Shown here piece by piece: positions 33,793 through 35,838 of a DNA stretch of 35,838 bases. The position numbers and the translations under genes were made by a program. This stretch comes from Bacteroidota bacterium (GTDB lineage: Bacteria > Bacteroidota > Bacteroidia > Flavobacteriales_D > Crocinitomicaceae): positions 1 to 35,838 of the forward strand of contig VGFL01000016.1 in assembly GCA_016868915.1 (NCBI GenBank), written 5' to 3'. The notes beneath the pieces were generated by a model that did not search any database, was not told where the DNA came from, and worked only from the letters and a program-made list of their open reading frames with translations. Within the stretch, counting starts at the first letter, position 1; the number at the start of each line of letters is the position of its first letter.

Positions 33793-34263
33793 TCAGAATT
33801 TTAGTAAATTTTTCAATCCTAATTTTTTTGGAGAAATGGTATCTTCATAAAGTATTGGTATTTTTTTTGAAAAAAAATAGACACCACCTTTTACCTTTCC
33901 ATCAATTTTTATTGGTATCTTTTCTTTTATCAGTAGCATCATCATTTTCATCATAGCACCATCGGCCATGTCAAATCTCATGGGAACTTCAAGCTTGGTA
34001 TCTTTTTTACATTTAATTTTTTGAGTTTTAGTCAAATTCAACGTACCATACAATTGATTTTCTGCATAGACATCCAATTTTGAAGGTTTCACTTTTAGCG
34101 TATAAAAATTTGGGTTATAAACGGTTGTTTTCACAGTGAATTTCACTTTGTTTCCTTCAATTCCATCGAATGTGTAGCCATCCATACTTTTGAATTCAGG
34201 ATATTTAAATGAAACACAAGAACTAAGAAATAATATTGAGATTAGTCCTAAAAATGCTTTCAT
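33793..34263 (-). CDS. LEA type 2 (WHy-domain) family lipoprotein
   Basis: A 156-residue protein. The lipobox LSSC follows a short signal (Cys16 lipidated). The rest is a single beta-sandwich like LEA14/WHy proteins, with VKFTVKTTVYNPNFYTLKVK (YNPN is the usual motif), LDVYAENQLYGTL and LEVPMRFDMA. It is likely an envelope protein; plant LEA14 homologues relate to desiccation stress, but the bacterial role is unclear. Its ATG is one base after the dipeptidase stop, so the two are co-transcribed. It is convergent with the Gre-like gene, with 14 bp between. Confidence 0.85.
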   Translation of the reverse strand: MKAFLGLISILFLSSCVSFKYPEFKSMDGYTFDGIEGNKVKFTVKTTVYNPNFYTLKVKPSKLDVYAENQLYGTLNLTKTQKIKCKKDTKLEVPMRFDMADGAMMKMMMLLIKEKIPIKIDGKVKGGVYFFSKKIPILYEDTISPKKLGLKNLLKF

Positions 34264-34264
34264 A

Positions 34265-35653
34265 TTATTTTGTTAATTCGGTGAAATAATAATAAAAGTA
34301 CGGAATAGTCTCAATTCCTTTGTAGAAATTAAATAAACCAAAATGTTCATTTGGTGAATGAATGGCATCGCTGTCTAACCCAAACCCCATTAAAATTGTC
34401 TTCAATCCCAATTCTTTTTCAAACATCGCAATTATTGGAATACTTCCCCCACTTCTTACCGGAATTGGTTTTTTACCGAATGCTTTTTCGTAGGCCATAC
34501 TTGCAGCCAAATATCCAACTGAATCAATTGGTGTTACTGCTGCCTCGCCGCCATGATGAGGTTTTACAATTACTTTCACGGAGTTTGGCGCAATTGACTC
34601 AAAATGGGTCTTAAATAAATTGGTTACTTCTTCGGGGTCTTGATCAGGAACCAGGCGCATGGAAATTTTAGCGAATGCTTTTGAAGCGATAACTGTTTTT
34701 GCTCCTTCGCCAGTATATCCGCCCCAGATTCCATTCACATCCAACGTTGGACGAATAGAACCTCTTTCCATGGTTGAATATCCAGACTCACCCATTGTTT
34801 CTGCAATATTCAGAGCTTTGCAATATGCCACGTGCGAGAAGGGTGCTCTTGCCATTTCAGCCCTTTCCTTGTCTGTTAGTTCTACAACTTTGTCGTAAAA
34901 TCCGGGTATTGTAATTTTTCCATTCGAATCGTGCAACGAGGCAATCATTTCAGCGAGAACATTTATTGGATTTGCGACACAACCACCGTACAATCCTGAA
35001 TGTAAATCACGATTTGGGCCTGTAACTTCCACTTCAACATAGCTTAATCCTCTTAATCCGGTTGTAATGGATGGAACATCATTCGCTAACATTCCTGTAT
35101 CAGAAACTAGAATAATATCCGCTTTCAATCGTTCTTTTTCCTCTTTCACGAAAATAGCCAGGTTTTCACTTCCAACTTCCTCTTCACCTTCTATCATAAA
35201 TTTTACATTGCACGGAAGTTCATTCACAGCCAGCATTGATTCAACTGCCTTCACATGCATAAACATTTGTCCTTTATCATCACAAGCCCCACGAGCAAAA
35301 ATAGCTCCTTGAGGATGTTTTTCTGTACTTTTAATTACCGGTTCAAAAGCGGGAGAAGACCACAACTCCAATGGATCTGCCGGTTGAACATCGTAGTGTC
35401 CATAAACTAAAACCGTTGGTTTTGTTGCATCAACAATTTTCTCACCGTAAACAATTGGATTTCCTGCTGTTTCGCATACTTCAACATTTTGTATTCCTAT
35501 TTTTCGCAATCCCTCAGCAAGAGTTTCTGCACATTGTATCACATCTTTTTTATAGCTAGGATCTGCTGATACAGACGGGATTTTTAGTAATTCGAGCAAT
35601 TCATTTAAGTATCGTTCTTTATTTGAGTTTGAGTATTTCTGTGTCTGATCCAT
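34265..35653 (-). CDS. M20-family dipeptidase
   Basis: A 462-residue metallo-peptidase that splits dipeptides, cytoplasmic by lack of a signal. The di-zinc site is visible: H86 in VYGHYDVQP, the bridging Asp in RGACDDKG (~125), the catalytic/base glutamates in IEGEEEVGS (~155-159), D185 in VSDTGM and the His near the C-terminus in IHSPNEHFG. The lid domain includes LHSGLYGG, and substrate contact is expected in RSGGSIPI. Length and motif order match the bacterial carnosinase-like/DUG1-like subgroup. Twenty-nine bases separate it from the tRNA-Arg upstream, with no terminator between. Confidence 0.93.
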   Translation of the reverse strand: MDQTQKYSNSNKERYLNELLELLKIPSVSADPSYKKDVIQCAETLAEGLRKIGIQNVEVCETAGNPIVYGEKIVDATKPTVLVYGHYDVQPADPLELWSSPAFEPVIKSTEKHPQGAIFARGACDDKGQMFMHVKAVESMLAVNELPCNVKFMIEGEEEVGSENLAIFVKEEKERLKADIILVSDTGMLANDVPSITTGLRGLSYVEVEVTGPNRDLHSGLYGGCVANPINVLAEMIASLHDSNGKITIPGFYDKVVELTDKERAEMARAPFSHVAYCKALNIAETMGESGYSTMERGSIRPTLDVNGIWGGYTGEGAKTVIASKAFAKISMRLVPDQDPEEVTNLFKTHFESIAPNSVKVIVKPHHGGEAAVTPIDSVGYLAASMAYEKAFGKKPIPVRSGGSIPIIAMFEKELGLKTILMGFGLDSDAIHSPNEHFGLFNFYKGIETIPYFYYYFTELTK

Positions 35654-35682
35654 AGGATGTATTAATTTAGTTATTCATGCTG

Positions 35683-35754
35683 TGGCTCCTCCAAGAATCG
35701 AACTTGGATCTAACGTTTAGGAAACGCTTGTTCTATCCGTTGAACTAAGGAGCC
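35683..35754 (-). tRNA. tRNA-Arg (anticodon CCT)
   Basis: A complete 72-nt cloverleaf on the minus strand. Acceptor GGCTCCT pairs with AGGAGCC. The D stem is GTTC/GAAC. The anticodon stem is AGCGT/ACGTT (one G-U) with loop TTCCTAA, giving CCT, which reads AGG. The T stem CCAAG/CTTGG has loop TTCGATT. Discriminator is A; CCA is not encoded. Its promoter lies just upstream. No terminator separates it from the dipeptidase gene, so the tRNA may be processed from a longer mRNA. Confidence 0.97.
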
Positions 35755-35766
35755 TAAATCCACGAA

Positions 35767-35774
35767 CAAAAATA
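35767..35774 (-). promoter_or_regulatory. -7 promoter box for tRNA-Arg(CCT)
   Basis: The minus strand reads TATTTTTG, an exact TAnnTTTG match, 12 nt before the tRNA 5' end. It may also drive the dipeptidase and LEA genes. Confidence 0.55.
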
Positions 35775-35808
35775 AAGAAATTACAAGGATAAAATTCTAA
35801 AAAATCAT

Positions 35809-35816
35809 TACTTTTG
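35809..35816 (+). promoter_or_regulatory. -7 promoter box firing off the right edge
   Basis: TACTTTTG matches TAnnTTTG exactly. Only 22 bases follow before the window ends; no start codon is visible in them, so the product (RNA or protein) cannot be told. Confidence 0.5.
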
Positions 35817-35838
35817 CACTGGGCAAGTCTTCTGCGAC

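Noticed and set aside
1-35838. CRISPR arrays, insertion sequences, integrases, restriction or toxin-antitoxin systems
   Set aside because: No direct-repeat/spacer pattern, transposase or nuclease motif was seen; all long frames have other assignments.

Overview
The window looks like a chromosomal stretch of a low-GC Gram-negative Bacteroidota, most likely a member of the Flavobacteriales. The evidence is three proteins with C-terminal type IX secretion (T9SS) sorting domains, two TonB-dependent receptors that begin with carboxypeptidase-like domains, starts that mostly lack Shine-Dalgarno sequences, and repeated copies of the Bacteroidota -7 promoter box TAnnTTTG. I see no insertion sequence, prophage, CRISPR array or rRNA. 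Nearly every gene is intact; only the left-edge gene is cut by the window.

Layout. (1) 1-3000: the tail of a T9SS-secreted propeller protein, an unknown lipoprotein (-) and a membrane-anchored PQQ-type propeller protein (+). The last two diverge around a 16-T tract. (2) 3040-11254: a tight eight-gene operon for nucleotide sugars of a surface polysaccharide. Four genes (wbpE, wbpD, wbpB, wbpA types) make UDP-2,3-diacetamido-2,3-dideoxyglucuronic acid. They are interleaved with ugd and a UDP-xylose synthase gene, then rfbB, and the operon ends with a PHP-type tyrosine phosphatase gene of the kind that controls Wzc-like kinases. No glycosyltransferase, flippase or polymerase gene is present. (3) 11271-17365: uracil-DNA glycosylase (-), then gamma-carbonic anhydrase/PaaY-like protein, lipoprotein, TonB receptor and M14 carboxypeptidase (+). 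(4) 17367-22644: fructose-bisphosphatase and FucP-type sugar permease (-), a MerR regulator with a cobalamin-binding domain, peroxiredoxin Bcp and RecA. (5) 22643-23881: HAD phosphatase, a small Lys/Cys-rich exported protein and tRNA-Arg(ACG). (6) 23881-31989: an operon (-) encoding a lysyl-oxidase-like copper enzyme with a T9SS tail, a T9SS propeller protein and an OsmC protein. A DMT-family exporter gene follows, then a metal-handling trio (+): Cys-rich small protein, TonB receptor and HMA-domain protein. (7) 32146-35838: an arginase-fold protein that has lost metal ligands, a GreA/GreB-like factor, then (-) tRNA-Arg(CCT), an M20 dipeptidase and an LEA-type lipoprotein. A promoter fires off the right edge.

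The most interesting points are: the lysyl oxidase, with copper ligands and both cofactor-forming residues apparently intact, beside a putative copper-handling module; two genes whose ATG sits exactly 4 nt after a perfect -7 box, predicting leaderless mRNAs; and the degenerate arginase. No region over 300 bases lacks a gene. All family assignments come from reading motifs by eye, without database searches.
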